Numbered from the stretch's first letter, positions 44,019 to 52,931 are shown. The stretch is DNA of 64,000 bases from Prevotella sp. (GCA_017554145.1 JAFZIZ010000007.1:46884-110883), one strand, 5' to 3'. Program-made: numbers and translations. The notes: generated by a model not told the origin, from the letters alone.

Positions 44019-46205
44019 ATGGAACAGATTAAGATATTCACACGATTAATATCCAGCGAACTCCACCTGTCCGAACACGGAGTGGAGAACACGCTGAAGT
44101 TACTGGAAGAGGGATGCACCATCCCATTTATCTCGCGTTATCGCAAGGAACGCACAGGCGGTCTCGACGAAGTACAGATCATGGCTATCCGTGATCGTAA
44201 CGAACGACTGAAGGAGATTGCAAAGCGTAAAGAGACAGTTATCAAGACAATTACAGACTTAGGGAAGATGACTGATGAGTTACAGAAGCGCATTGACGAC
44301 TGTTGGGACACCACAACGCTCGAAGACATCTATCTTCCTTACAAACCTAAGCGACGCACCCGTGCTCAAGTGGCTCGCGAACAAGGGTTGGAACCGCTTG
44401 CCAATATCCTCATGATGCAGCGCGAAATGAATCCCGAACGTACGGCCCAACGTTTCGTTGGTGGCGACGTCTCTGACGTCGCTGCCGCCTTAAAGGGTGC
44501 ACAGGACATCATTGCCGAACAGATTAGTGAGGAAGAAGGGACGCGCAACCAGATACGTGCTGCCTTCCGTCGCGAGGCATTCATCGTCTCAAAAGTTGTC
44601 AAAGCGAAGAAAGACACCGACGAGGCTGCCAAATACTCTGACTACTTCGACTGGGAGGAGCCTCTGAAGCGTTGCTCATCCCATCGTCTGTTGGCTATGC
44701 GACGTGGTGAGAGCGAGGGTATTCTTCGTGTTAGTCTTACTATCGACGATGAAGAGGCTATCAGTCGCATGCAACGCCATTACGTACGAGGCAACGGCAC
44801 CTGTCAGCGATTAGTGGCAGAAGCGATAGAAGACGGATACAAACGACTGCTCTACCCAGCCATCGAGACGGAGTTTGCGAATATCAGCAAGGAACGTGCC
44901 GACGAGGAAGCCATCAAGGTCTTTACGGAGAACCTACGACAACTGCTGCTCGGAGCACCGTTGGGACAGAAACGCGTGATGGGCATTGACCCTGGTTTCC
45001 GTACTGGTTGTAAGGTGGTATGTCTCGATGCGCAAGGCAATCTACTTCATCATGAGGCTATCTTCCCCCACCCGCCAGTCAATCATCGCATGCAGGCAAC
45101 CGTTCATGTCCAGCAGATGCTTAACGACTATCATATCGAAGCCATTGCTATCGGCAACGGTACTGCCAGTCGTGAGACGAAGGAGTTTGTGGAGGAAACC
45201 ATTAGCAATTGGCCATTAGCCGTTAGCCAAATGCCAAATGCTAACAGCCAAAAGCCCAAAATCTTCGTTGTCAGCGAAGACGGTGCTTCTGTCTATTCTG
45301 CCTCTGCCACAGCACGTGAGGAGTTTCCCGATGAGGATGTCACCGTTCGTGGTGCCGTCAGCATCGGACGTCGACTGATGGATCCGCTTGCCGAACTGGT
45401 GAAGATTGATCCGAAGAGTATCGGTGTAGGACAATACCAGCATGATGTCGATCAGACGAAACTCAAGCAATCACTCGACCAAACGGTAGAGAACTGTGTC
45501 AATCTGGTGGGTGTCAATCTCAACACCGCCTCACAACACCTGCTGATGTATGTCAGTGGTCTCGGTCCTGTGCTTGCTAAGAACATCATCGACTATCGTA
45601 AAGAGAATGGTGCCTTCACCAGTCGTAGCCAATTGCGGAAAGTACCACGTCTGGGTCCTGCCGCCTATCAGCAGTGTGCAGGCTTCCTTCGTATCCCACA
45701 GGCAAAGAACCCACTCGACAACAGTGCCGTTCATCCTGAGAGTTATGGCATCGTAGAACAGATGGCGAAAGACTGTCATTGTACCGTTGATGACCTTATC
45801 AAAGACAAGGAGAAGCGTAATCAGATAGATATCAAACAGTATGTGACTGAGACGGTGGGAATACCTACCCTCACAGATATCATGAAGGAGTTGGAGAAAC
45901 CTGGACGCGACCCTCGTGAACAAATTGAAGAGTTTGAGTTCGACCCCAATGTGCAGACTATTGAGGACTTGCACGAAGGAATGGAACTGCCTGGTATCGT
46001 GACAAATATCACTAATTTTGGTGCTTTCGTCGACATCGGTGTCCATCAGGACGGACTGGTACACGTATCCCAATTAGCCGACAAATATGTGAGTGATCCC
46101 ACACAGGTAGTGAAACTCCACCAGCACGTTCGTGTCCGTGTCGTCGGAGTCGACCTGCGTCGCCATCGCATCTCACTTAGTATGAAGGGGATGAACAGAA
46201 AGTAA
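44019..46205 (+). CDS. tex: Tex family RNA-binding transcription accessory protein
   Basis: A 728-residue protein: N-terminal Tex helix-turn-helix region, YqgF/RNase H-like domain (RVMGIDPGFRTGCKVVCLD onward, about 320-460), a helix-hairpin-helix pair (YVSGLGPVLAKNIIDYRKENG) and a C-terminal S1 domain (GIVTNITNFGAFVDIGVHQDGLVHVS). It binds RNA and supports transcription in the cytoplasm. Within the YqgF domain a heptamer array (45203-45258) encodes an extra stretch (ISNWPLAVSQMPNANSQKP). The last 29 bases overlap the convergent LD-carboxypeptidase gene. No terminator is seen after the stop. Confidence 0.95.
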   Translation: MEQIKIFTRLISSELHLSEHGVENTLKLLEEGCTIPFISRYRKERTGGLDEVQIMAIRDRNERLKEIAKRKETVIKTITDLGKMTDELQKRIDDCWDTTTLEDIYLPYKPKRRTRAQVAREQGLEPLANILMMQREMNPERTAQRFVGGDVSDVAAALKGAQDIIAEQISEEEGTRNQIRAAFRREAFIVSKVVKAKKDTDEAAKYSDYFDWEEPLKRCSSHRLLAMRRGESEGILRVSLTIDDEEAISRMQRHYVRGNGTCQRLVAEAIEDGYKRLLYPAIETEFANISKERADEEAIKVFTENLRQLLLGAPLGQKRVMGIDPGFRTGCKVVCLDAQGNLLHHEAIFPHPPVNHRMQATVHVQQMLNDYHIEAIAIGNGTASRETKEFVEETISNWPLAVSQMPNANSQKPKIFVVSEDGASVYSASATAREEFPDEDVTVRGAVSIGRRLMDPLAELVKIDPKSIGVGQYQHDVDQTKLKQSLDQTVENCVNLVGVNLNTASQHLLMYVSGLGPVLAKNIIDYRKENGAFTSRSQLRKVPRLGPAAYQQCAGFLRIPQAKNPLDNSAVHPESYGIVEQMAKDCHCTVDDLIKDKEKRNQIDIKQYVTETVGIPTLTDIMKELEKPGRDPREQIEEFEFDPNVQTIEDLHEGMELPGIVTNITNFGAFVDIGVHQDGLVHVSQLADKYVSDPTQVVKLHQHVRVRVVGVDLRRHRISLSMKGMNRK
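45203..45258. repeat. Heptamer array inside tex
   Basis: Eight 7-base units: ttagcaa, ttggcca, ttagccg, ttagcca, aatgcca, aatgcta, acagcca, aaagccc. Same family as the array over the infC stop codon, and in the same orientation relative to transcription. The array stays in frame and appears as an insertion in the YqgF domain. Confidence 0.85.
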
Positions 46206-47142
46206 GTGTCGTACCTGCGCCAGTAACTTCCAGTTCTACAATACTTCCCACCAACAGGGGGAAGTTACGCAGATGGGCATGTCCCACAGGGAAGTCGTAA
46301 CAGACGGGGATATTATATTTCCGCAGATACTCATGGAACATGTGATACATATCTGGGAAGGTATTGGGTGGACGCTTGTAACTGGTAAACTGTCCGATGA
46401 TGATGCCTTTGATATGCGGCATCAACCCACGTACCTCTATATTATGTAACATACGATCGACCTTCGTCATCGACTCACCCGTATCCTCCAAAAAGAGGAT
46501 GATATTAGGAAGTTTCAAGGGGTCGTAGACAGAACCTGCCAGACCGTGCAGCACAGACATATTACCTCCTACCAGAATACCCTTCGCCCTACCCGATTGG
46601 TCCAACGTGTAATGAGGCACGCGATAGACAGGCATCTCACCCAGCATCATCCGACGTAATGCCTGACTCACCGTATCCTCGCCCTGATAGGTAGCGATAG
46701 CATGACACATTGAACCGTGAATACCCTTATTACCAGCGCATGCCTCTGCTGCAAGCAAGGCTGTAACATCACTGAAACCAATCAATAGTTTAGGATAACG
46801 CTTGAAGACCTCTGGTCGTAACTCGCACAATAGATGCACAGCACCGTCGCCTCCTCGTGAACACATAATCGCCTTCACACTCGGTTCCTGCAATGCCCAA
46901 AGCAAGTCTTTCCTGCGTTCTTCGATAGTACCCGCAAAGCCACGATAGTCTCTCAGGGCATGATGTCCTACCACCGTATGGAAGCCCCAACGTTCCAACG
47001 TGCGGATACCTCCATTGATAGTGGAAGTATCCGTAGCACTCGACGGTGAGATGATGGCGATAGTATCACCCTCATGCAGGAACTGTGCCGACGCGGGCAG
47101 CAGTGCCATCAATAGCAAGAATAAGAAGCATATACGTCTCAT
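46177..47142 (-). CDS. Secreted LD-carboxypeptidase (peptidase S66)
   Basis: A 321-residue protein with a signal peptide (MRRICFLFLLLMALLPASAQ) and the S66 triad: Ser95 in IMCSRGGDG, Glu in ILFLEDTGE and His in FPVGHAH. It trims the terminal D-Ala from tetrapeptide stems during murein recycling; most relatives are cytoplasmic, so export to the periplasm is notable. Its 3' end overlaps tex by 29 bases. The promoter's -7 element is five bases from the ATG, so the mRNA is probably leaderless. Confidence 0.9.
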   Translation of the reverse strand: MRRICFLFLLLMALLPASAQFLHEGDTIAIISPSSATDTSTINGGIRTLERWGFHTVVGHHALRDYRGFAGTIEERRKDLLWALQEPSVKAIMCSRGGDGAVHLLCELRPEVFKRYPKLLIGFSDVTALLAAEACAGNKGIHGSMCHAIATYQGEDTVSQALRRMMLGEMPVYRVPHYTLDQSGRAKGILVGGNMSVLHGLAGSVYDPLKLPNIILFLEDTGESMTKVDRMLHNIEVRGLMPHIKGIIIGQFTSYKRPPNTFPDMYHMFHEYLRKYNIPVCYDFPVGHAHLRNFPLLVGSIVELEVTGAGTTLTFCSSPSY

Positions 47143-47147
47143 GGGGG

Positions 47148-47178
47148 CAAAGATAATAAAAAAAGTCGCAACCCCAAA
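47148..47178 (-). promoter_or_regulatory. Promoter of the LD-carboxypeptidase gene, inside the rplT terminator
   Basis: Minus strand TTTG (47175-47178), 19 bases, TATCTTTG (47148-47155), then five C and the ATG. The TTTG element is the loop of the preceding terminator hairpin. Confidence 0.72.
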
Positions 47179-47188
47179 GAGTCACGAC
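47158..47188 (-). terminator. Terminator of infC-rpmI-rplT
   Basis: On the minus strand GTCGTGACTC pairs with GGGTTGCGAC (three G-T wobbles) around a TTTG loop and is followed by seven T. It begins 29 bases after the rplT stop. Confidence 0.75.
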
Positions 47189-47217
47189 GTTTTTTCTAAA
47201 TTCCTTTTGAAAGCGAT

Positions 47218-47562
47218 TTACTTCACCTTCTCTACGATAGCCTTGAATGCCTCTGGGTTGTTCATGGCGAGGTCGGCGAGCACCTTACGGTTGATCTCGA
47301 TACCAGCCTTAGCGAGTTTACCCATCAATACTGAGTAGCTCATACCCTCGAGACGAGCGGCAGCGTTGATACGCTGAATCCACAGGGCGCGGAAAGTGCG
47401 CTTCTTGTTCTTACGATCGCGATAAGCGTAGGTAAGACCCTTCTCCCAAGTGTTCTTGGCTACTGTCCAAACATTCTTGCGGGCACCAAAGTAACCGCGA
47501 GTGAGTTTCAGAATTCCTTTACGTTTTGCTCTTGATGCAACGTGATTTACTGATCTTGGCAT
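47218..47562 (-). CDS. rplT: Large-subunit ribosomal protein L20
   Basis: A 114-residue basic protein beginning [20 protein letters not shown] and including [15 protein letters not shown] and [20 protein letters not shown], the L20 signatures. It binds 23S rRNA early in 50S assembly. It follows rpmI with a 37-base gap in the usual infC-rpmI-rplT order, and a terminator comes after it. In other bacteria L20 represses this operon, but no L20-binding leader was identified here. Confidence 0.97.
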   Translation of the reverse strand: MPRSVNHVASRAKRKGILKLTRGYFGARKNVWTVAKNTWEKGLTYAYRDRKNKKRTFRALWIQRINAAARLEGMSYSVLMGKLAKAGIEINRKVLADLAMNNPEAFKAIVEKVK

Positions 47563-47599
47563 AGTTTTCTAAATCTTTTAATGTTTGACAATAGGTGAA

Positions 47600-47797
47600 T
47601 TAACGCAGAGACAACAGGTCACGAACCTGCTTCATGTTTGATACATCCACGATAGTAGAACCGCAAAGGTTGCGCTTCTGCTTCTTGGTTTTCTTAGTCA
47701 GAATGTGACTGTGGTAAGCATGATGTCTCTTGATCTTACCTGTACCGGTGAACGAGAATCTTTTCTTCGCTCCGGAATTTGTCTTAACTTTTGGCAT
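47600..47797 (-). CDS. rpmI: Large-subunit ribosomal protein L35
   Basis: A 65-residue very basic protein beginning [20 protein letters not shown], followed by [20 protein letters not shown], matching L35. It is part of the 50S subunit. It lies between infC and rplT. The 106 bases separating it from infC contain a heptamer array that overlaps the infC stop. Confidence 0.97.
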   Translation of the reverse strand: MPKVKTNSGAKKRFSFTGTGKIKRHHAYHSHILTKKTKKQKRNLCGSTIVDVSNMKQVRDLLSLR

Positions 47798-47868
47798 TGT
47801 TTTTAAATTTAAATTGTTATTAATAATCGGCGACTACGCATATACCGGGCGCGCCACCTGTTTTTTCC

Positions 47869-47910
47869 TTGCTGTTGGCTATTAGCTTTTTGCTGTTAGC
47901 CTTTTAGTCT
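47869..47910. repeat. Heptamer array over the infC stop codon
   Basis: Six 7-base units (ttgctgt, tggctat, tagcttt, ttgctgt, tagcctt, ttagtct). The TAA stop codon of infC (47904-47906, minus strand) is within the last unit. Confidence 0.82.
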
Positions 47911-48602
47911 TTATTCTCTTCTTCCGTTTCCGTCAATGCCTTCAGCGCATCAGCACTGATCTTTGCATTGGCAAACAAACCACCGTTTGAAGGAGCCTGC
48001 TCAGCCTCTATACGTGCCTGTTCCTTAGCCTCAGCCTCAGAAGCCTCACGGTCGCGAGCCTGTTGACTCTTCTTTGCCACACCGGCTTTCTTCGGAGCCA
48101 GATAGAGGAACATCTTCTTTCCTTCCAGCGACGGCATGTGCTCTACCTTACCGTATTCCTCCAAGTCGTTGGCGAAACGCAGCAACAGCACCTCACCTTG
48201 CTCTTTGAAGAGAATGGAACGTCCGCGGAAGAACACGTATGCACGCACTTTGTTACCTTCCTCCAGAAATTCCTTTGCATGCTTCAGTTTAAACTGATAG
48301 TCGTGCTCGTCGGTCTGAGGTCCGAAACGGATTTCCTTTACCTCCACCTTCACTTGCTTCGCCTTCATCTCCTTCTGGCGTTTCTTCTGCTGGTAGAGGA
48401 ACTTCGAGTAGTCGATCAGACGACATACAGGAGGGTTGGCATTCGGCGAAATCTCCACGAGGTCTACCCCCTCGTCGTGCGCCATATCCAATGCCTGACG
48501 AATAGGAACAACAGTGCTTCCACCATCGCCTACGATACGTACCTCACGAACACGAATCTGCTCGTTGATGCGGTACTGATTCTTCATGTTGTCATTCTTC
48601 AT
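47904..48602 (-). CDS. infC: Translation initiation factor IF-3
   Basis: A 232-residue IF-3 with the N domain ([19 protein letters not shown]), the linker helix ([20 protein letters not shown]) and the C domain ([20 protein letters not shown]...VYVFFRGR region). It binds the 30S subunit and proofreads the initiator tRNA. An extra 40-residue Ala/Glu-rich tail, common in Bacteroidota, ends the protein. An internal Met at position 6 is an alternative start. thrS, often found in front, is replaced here by a B3/4-domain gene. Confidence 0.96.
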   Translation of the reverse strand: MKNDNMKNQYRINEQIRVREVRIVGDGGSTVVPIRQALDMAHDEGVDLVEISPNANPPVCRLIDYSKFLYQQKKRQKEMKAKQVKVEVKEIRFGPQTDEHDYQFKLKHAKEFLEEGNKVRAYVFFRGRSILFKEQGEVLLLRFANDLEEYGKVEHMPSLEGKKMFLYLAPKKAGVAKKSQQARDREASEAEAKEQARIEAEQAPSNGGLFANAKISADALKALTETEEENKD

Positions 48603-48640
48603 CGACTATCTTTCTCGACTCTATTTTCTCAAATTGGGTG

Positions 48641-48648
48641 CAAAGATA
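48641..48648 (-). promoter_or_regulatory. infC operon promoter -7 element
   Basis: TATCTTTG on the minus strand, 38 bases before the infC start, with TTCG 19 bases upstream as a possible -33 element. Confidence 0.65.
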
Positions 48649-48703
48649 GCATAAATTTTCGATATAACGAAGAAAATGCACGTTTTTTTCACTTCTACCC
48701 TAT

Positions 48704-49372
48704 CTAATTATGATATAAAAAATATGTTCCTCCGTCACTTTGACAATACTTTCTGAGCAATGTCTGTATGAATTCCGCATTCTCGCTGACACGCTGCACG
48801 TCACCGTCATAGCCATTGATAAGCACCACCAGATGGTGTGTCTCAAGGGTCATCTTCGTACGCTCATGGTCACTGGTTGGTGTACCTACACCCCCCAAGG
48901 CATCACGATAGACAGGCAATCCCTGAATATTGATCATTCCACGACCGATACCCTCATAAGGCTCTCCTTCACGTCCGATGCCCAGTGTCAGTGTGTCGCC
49001 CACAAACTTGTCTGCATCAAAGCCGCCAATGCTATAGCCGTAGGCGATAGAAGCAAGATTCACCAGGTCCACCAAGGTGTCACGCTGATACAGTTCTTTA
49101 CCTTGAAGCACTCTCCGTATCAAAGCCTCTGAGGCAGGACGGTATCTCGAAGGATCCTTTCCACAGGCTTTATATACGCGCCTTGTAGCGGCAATACTGG
49201 TCAGTTCCTTCAATGACTCAGTAGTCAACTTCTGACGGAATTGATCACCAAGCGCTTCTATCTCCTTCCATAATGCCTCATTATACGGAGTATTCACCAC
49301 CTCCGCCTCTACGCATGCCCCTACGAACTCAGGGCACACCTGCTCTATTTCTTTTGATACAATTACTTTCAT
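48704..49372 (-). CDS. Free-standing B3/4 domain protein (PheRS beta editing-domain homologue)
   Basis: A 222-residue protein from the ATG at 49372; an earlier in-frame start lies upstream of the promoter and is rejected. It aligns in character with the B3/4 domain of phenylalanyl-tRNA synthetase beta (RRVYKACGKDPSRYRPASEALIRRV as residues 70-95, then IGREGEPYEGIGRGMINIQG). Solo members are thought to hydrolyse mischarged tRNA or act on amino-acid derivatives; the substrate is unproven. It has its own promoter. Confidence 0.85.
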   Translation of the reverse strand: MKVIVSKEIEQVCPEFVGACVEAEVVNTPYNEALWKEIEALGDQFRQKLTTESLKELTSIAATRRVYKACGKDPSRYRPASEALIRRVLQGKELYQRDTLVDLVNLASIAYGYSIGGFDADKFVGDTLTLGIGREGEPYEGIGRGMINIQGLPVYRDALGGVGTPTSDHERTKMTLETHHLVVLINGYDGDVQRVSENAEFIQTLLRKYCQSDGGTYFLYHN

Positions 49373-49397
49373 ACTACCATTATACCACTCTCGATTG

Positions 49398-49405
49398 CAA
49401 AGGTA
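49398..49405 (-). promoter_or_regulatory. Promoter -7 element of the B3/4-domain gene
   Basis: TACCTTTG on the minus strand, 25 bases before the chosen start (49372). Its position fixes the start choice, because the longer frame would begin upstream of it. Confidence 0.65.
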
Positions 49406-49482
49406 CACATAAATGGGCAAAACGCCAAGAAAAAGAGCAGTTCCCTTATGAAAACTGCCCCTTTAATTATCATGTTATATTT

Positions 49483-52400
49483 TTACTTCACCAATACCTT
49501 TTTGGTCTTACCATTACTCTTCTTCATGATGTTCAATCCCTTTTGGGGAGTCTCTTTCTGTTTACCGTCTATGGTATACCACTTCACATCAGTTTCTTCC
49601 ATAGTAACAGTACCAATACCAGAAGTATAGCTACCCTCAATTGTGATATCTTTCGCAGGCATCGTTTCAGGTACGTCCGTCCATTCGAACATATAACCCT
49701 CTCGTACTGGCGCTTCTGGAGGTGTAATGGCTGAACCGTATTCTACGCTTTCAGTCTTAAATACCTCGCCGTCTATCTTATAGGTAATCGTATAACTATT
49801 GATGGCGAAAGAACCCGTTATCACAACATCCTTAGCCGGCATAGTCTCAGGTATCTCACTCCAACCAGAGAAAGTATAGCCTTCCTTAGTGGGTTCATCC
49901 TCAGCAATAATAGCTGTTCCGTATTCAACCTCTAAAGTCTTGTATTCCTCGCCATCAACCATATAAGTCAGCTTGTACTTGTTGACAGTGAATGTACCAG
50001 TAATCATTACGTCATGCGCTGGCATAGTCTCAGGTATCTCACTCCAACCAGAGAAAGTATAGCCTTCCTTAGTGGGTTCATCCTCAGCAATAATAGCTGT
50101 TCCGTATTCAACCTCTAAAGTCTTGTATTCCTCACCATCAACCATATAAGTCAGCTTGTACTTGTTGACAGTGAATGTACCAGTAATCATTACGTCATGC
50201 GCTGGCATAGTCTCAGGTATCTCACTCCAACCAGAGAAGGTATAACCCTCTTTGGTGGGTTCTTCCTCAGCAGAAATAGCTGTTCCATATTCTACTTCAG
50301 AAGACTTATATTCGACTCCGTCTACTTTATAAGTTAGTTTGTACTTATTGACAGTAAACGTACCTATGACAGTTACGTCATGTGCAGGCATCGTTTCTGG
50401 AATCTCACTCCAACCTGAGAAGGTATAACCCTCCTTCGTGGGTTCTGCCTCAGCAGTAATAGTAGTTCCATATTCTACTTCAGAAGTCTTGTTTTCCTCG
50501 CCATCAACCTTGTAAATCAGTTTATATTTATTGACTGTAAATGTACCTGTAACAGTTACATCTTTTGCAGGCATCGTCTTTGGTATCTCACTCCAACCAG
50601 AGAAGGTATAACCCTCCTTCGTGGGTTCTGCCTCAGCAATGATAGCAGTTCCGTATTCAACCTCTGAAGTCTTGTATTCCTCGCCATCAACCTTGTAAAT
50701 CAGTTTATATTTATTGACTGTAAATGTACCTGTAACAGTTACATCTTTTGCAGGCATCGTCTCTGGCATATTACTCCAGCCGCTGAATGTGTATCCCTCC
50801 ATTGTGGGAGCAGCCTCAGGTGTGATGGTTGCCCCCTTTTCTACCTTAAACCACTTATAGATTTCTCCATCCACCATATAACACAACACGTATTTCTCTG
50901 GAGTTGTACGAATAGCCTGTAAAACAATATAGTTTGCATCATCTGTGTTATACTTCACATAGAAATTACCATCTGTTATAGTTTCTGATAGCAATTCTGT
51001 GTTATCAGTCTTTTCTACAATGGACAATTTAAGCCCATCCATACATTTTGGAACATTGATAGCAAGTTCTTCCTGTTTATTTTGACAATGTGCATATATG
51101 ATATATCTATCACCATCCATATACCAATAAACCTGACCTATATTCTCCGCTGGGTCAAAGTAACATACATAGTAGTTTATTTCCTTACAATAATCTGGAG
51201 GATAATACCCCTGATTATCACTAAACGGTGATGGATTAATGGCATTTATATAAAATTTATTTATGTTAGATGGAGAAAAGCTTAAAAGATTACTATTTTT
51301 TAGACAATTCTGGTTTCTTTTCTCTCTGACAGTTTCTCCGTTAACAAGCGATAATCCTGCAGCCATTCCAACCAAATAATCACCAGACTTCGGATTATAT
51401 AGCATCCCTATCTGTCTATCGACGGGATCGTCTATGTCTTTCAGATGGCTTGCGGTTCGATTTATACCATACGAGGTGGACTCACTGTTAGAGGAATTAA
51501 AAGGCTTATCTAACTCAATACCATTTCTTGATGCTGCCTTGGGTATCATAAACATTGCTTTATAATCACCCTTATCGAAAAAGAATTGCTGTTGAGTACC
51601 ACCATAATTGAATTTTGCCTCCTTCAGAAGATGAAGTTTAGTATATACAGAACATTGAGCGCCTTTATATCTATAACTGCATGTAAATTCTGCATGTGGT
51701 TCAGCGCCAGTTAAATCCGGCTTCCCATTTCTACCGCCAAACCAATCACTGATAGTTGCTGGATCATAACCTATTTCTGTCTCATCTACCTGAAACTCAT
51801 TACAATAATATGTCCCTGGTTCTGTTATTTCATTACCATCAATTAGTAAAGACCTGTTTCTGACTTCCATAATTGGACGTAATTGTTCTTGACTGATAGA
51901 TGAAACAACAATATTTTGAGTAGATACATTTGAACCTCCTCCCTCAACATAGGAAAGCATCGTTATTGTGGGGCATGTAATCGTAGAATACCAATCTCGA
52001 ATATAGTGTCCATTGGCATCCTGATAAATGACAGGTAGAAGCCATATATATGAATCAGTTACTTTTCCAATCTTATAATGACGTTCAAGTTGGTCAATCC
52101 ATTCTGCACCAATATCATCTGACGTCATTCCTATACTATTCTCAAAATATGGAACAGGATATCCATGCTGGGCGAATAAATGCCAATATTGGGTATAAGC
52201 TCTTAGAGGCCCTGTGCTATCACTATGTTTAGAGACAAGTCCATTTTTTATGATTTCATCATCACTTTCTTCTCTATTTCCTATATAGGCAGCATAAAAT
52301 GACACAAGCCCATTTCCGTTAATATAGTGGGTAATGATAATGTCTTTTTTTTTATTGTAAGCTGCCCTAATGTAATATGGTGTACTACCAATAGTAGTTT

Positions 52401-52629
52401 TTCCAGTAACAACAACCTTGATATTCATTATTTCATTCACAAGCATTACGCCATCGCTATTTACATTATATTTCTTTGTATCATTATTCTCATTGAGCAT
52501 AGGAGAGCCTTTAGTAGTTTGACACCATTGCTTTTCTACTTTAGGCATGATTGCACATTCACATAAAGTACTCAGATTAGTGTTAAACAGCAATATAACT
52601 GCTATAATCATTGTGACTTTTGTCTTCAT
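49483..52629 (-). CDS. Large secreted surface protein with seven InlB-type B-repeats
   Basis: A 1048-residue protein with a signal peptide (MKTKVTMIIAVILLFNTN). The unrecognised N-terminal region of about 575 residues is rich in Tyr/Asn and Cys. Seven tandem 61-residue units follow, each with the Listeria-Bacteroides repeat pattern EGYTFSGWSEIPETMPA. The C-terminus (DVKWYTIDGKQKETPQKGLN to KKVLVK) looks like the short sorting-type end of Prevotella secreted proteins, suggesting type IX-like secretion, but that is inference. Adhesion or host interaction is plausible. The gene stands alone behind a 290-base structured leader. Confidence 0.82.
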   Translation of the reverse strand: MKTKVTMIIAVILLFNTNLSTLCECAIMPKVEKQWCQTTKGSPMLNENNDTKKYNVNSDGVMLVNEIMNIKVVVTGKTTIGSTPYYIRAAYNKKKDIIITHYINGNGLVSFYAAYIGNREESDDEIIKNGLVSKHSDSTGPLRAYTQYWHLFAQHGYPVPYFENSIGMTSDDIGAEWIDQLERHYKIGKVTDSYIWLLPVIYQDANGHYIRDWYSTITCPTITMLSYVEGGGSNVSTQNIVVSSISQEQLRPIMEVRNRSLLIDGNEITEPGTYYCNEFQVDETEIGYDPATISDWFGGRNGKPDLTGAEPHAEFTCSYRYKGAQCSVYTKLHLLKEAKFNYGGTQQQFFFDKGDYKAMFMIPKAASRNGIELDKPFNSSNSESTSYGINRTASHLKDIDDPVDRQIGMLYNPKSGDYLVGMAAGLSLVNGETVREKRNQNCLKNSNLLSFSPSNINKFYINAINPSPFSDNQGYYPPDYCKEINYYVCYFDPAENIGQVYWYMDGDRYIIYAHCQNKQEELAINVPKCMDGLKLSIVEKTDNTELLSETITDGNFYVKYNTDDANYIVLQAIRTTPEKYVLCYMVDGEIYKWFKVEKGATITPEAAPTMEGYTFSGWSNMPETMPAKDVTVTGTFTVNKYKLIYKVDGEEYKTSEVEYGTAIIAEAEPTKEGYTFSGWSEIPKTMPAKDVTVTGTFTVNKYKLIYKVDGEENKTSEVEYGTTITAEAEPTKEGYTFSGWSEIPETMPAHDVTVIGTFTVNKYKLTYKVDGVEYKSSEVEYGTAISAEEEPTKEGYTFSGWSEIPETMPAHDVMITGTFTVNKYKLTYMVDGEEYKTLEVEYGTAIIAEDEPTKEGYTFSGWSEIPETMPAHDVMITGTFTVNKYKLTYMVDGEEYKTLEVEYGTAIIAEDEPTKEGYTFSGWSEIPETMPAKDVVITGSFAINSYTITYKIDGEVFKTESVEYGSAITPPEAPVREGYMFEWTDVPETMPAKDITIEGSYTSGIGTVTMEETDVKWYTIDGKQKETPQKGLNIMKKSNGKTKKVLVK
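49618..50895 (-). repeat. Seven 183-bp tandem repeats coding for B-repeats
   Basis: Six units of 61 codons and a final one of 60. Units 5 and 6 (about 49850-50215) are almost identical at the DNA level, including silent positions, while the outer units have diverged. This points to recent copy-number change by recombination. Confidence 0.9.
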
Positions 52630-52663
52630 GATGGAATTAATAAATTAATATGATTTTTCAGAT

Positions 52664-52705
52664 AAGCACAAAAAGAAAACGTGGACTACTTACTTCGTCT
52701 ACGTT
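52664..52705 (-). terminator. Terminator-like hairpin in front of the surface protein gene
   Basis: On the minus strand AACGTaGAC pairs with GTCcACGTT (52678-52705), followed by TTTCTTTTT. It lies at the 3' edge of the large rod structure and 35-75 bases before the surface protein start, so it could attenuate that gene or end a separate RNA. Confidence 0.65.
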
Positions 52706-52826
52706 CATCGAGGTATCGCCAAACACCTAACACGCTATATCCGAGTAAAAGCCCACGCCAGCCAGCGTGAGCATCCGTGCTTTTACTCTTGCGTGTTCTC
52801 TTAATTTTGGCGAAATTTCGATGAAC
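52703..52826 (-). ncRNA. Long rod-shaped structured RNA element
   Basis: A 124-base nested inverted repeat. Paired blocks from outside to inside: GTTCATCGA/TCGATGAAC, TCGCCAAA/TTTGGCGA, AACACGC/GCGTGTT, GAGTAAAAGC/GCTTTTACTC and CACGC/GCGTG, separated by small internal loops. Read on the minus strand it sits between a TATCTTTG promoter element (52924-52931) and a terminator-like hairpin, making a roughly 250-base RNA. It is not 6S, SRP, tmRNA or RNase P RNA by any motif I can see. Confidence 0.65.
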
Positions 52827-52923
52827 AAGATTCAAGCGGACGCATCATCCTATATGTCTATTTTGTCTATCTCAGCCCATAGGCATTCAATGTTATAGAG
52901 GTCAACTTCAGTTATTACATTGG

Positions 52924-52931
52924 CAAAGATA
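52924..52931 (-). promoter_or_regulatory. Promoter -7 element of the structured RNA/surface protein gene
   Basis: TATCTTTG on the minus strand with a TTGG element about 20 bases upstream. The surface protein start is about 295 bases downstream, so the leader includes the whole rod structure. Confidence 0.6.

Noticed and set aside
52664-52931. 6S, SRP, tmRNA or RNase P identity for the rod-shaped RNA
   Set aside because: None of the defining motifs, such as a GGAAGG-type SRP loop or the RNase P GAGGAAAGUCC block, is present.
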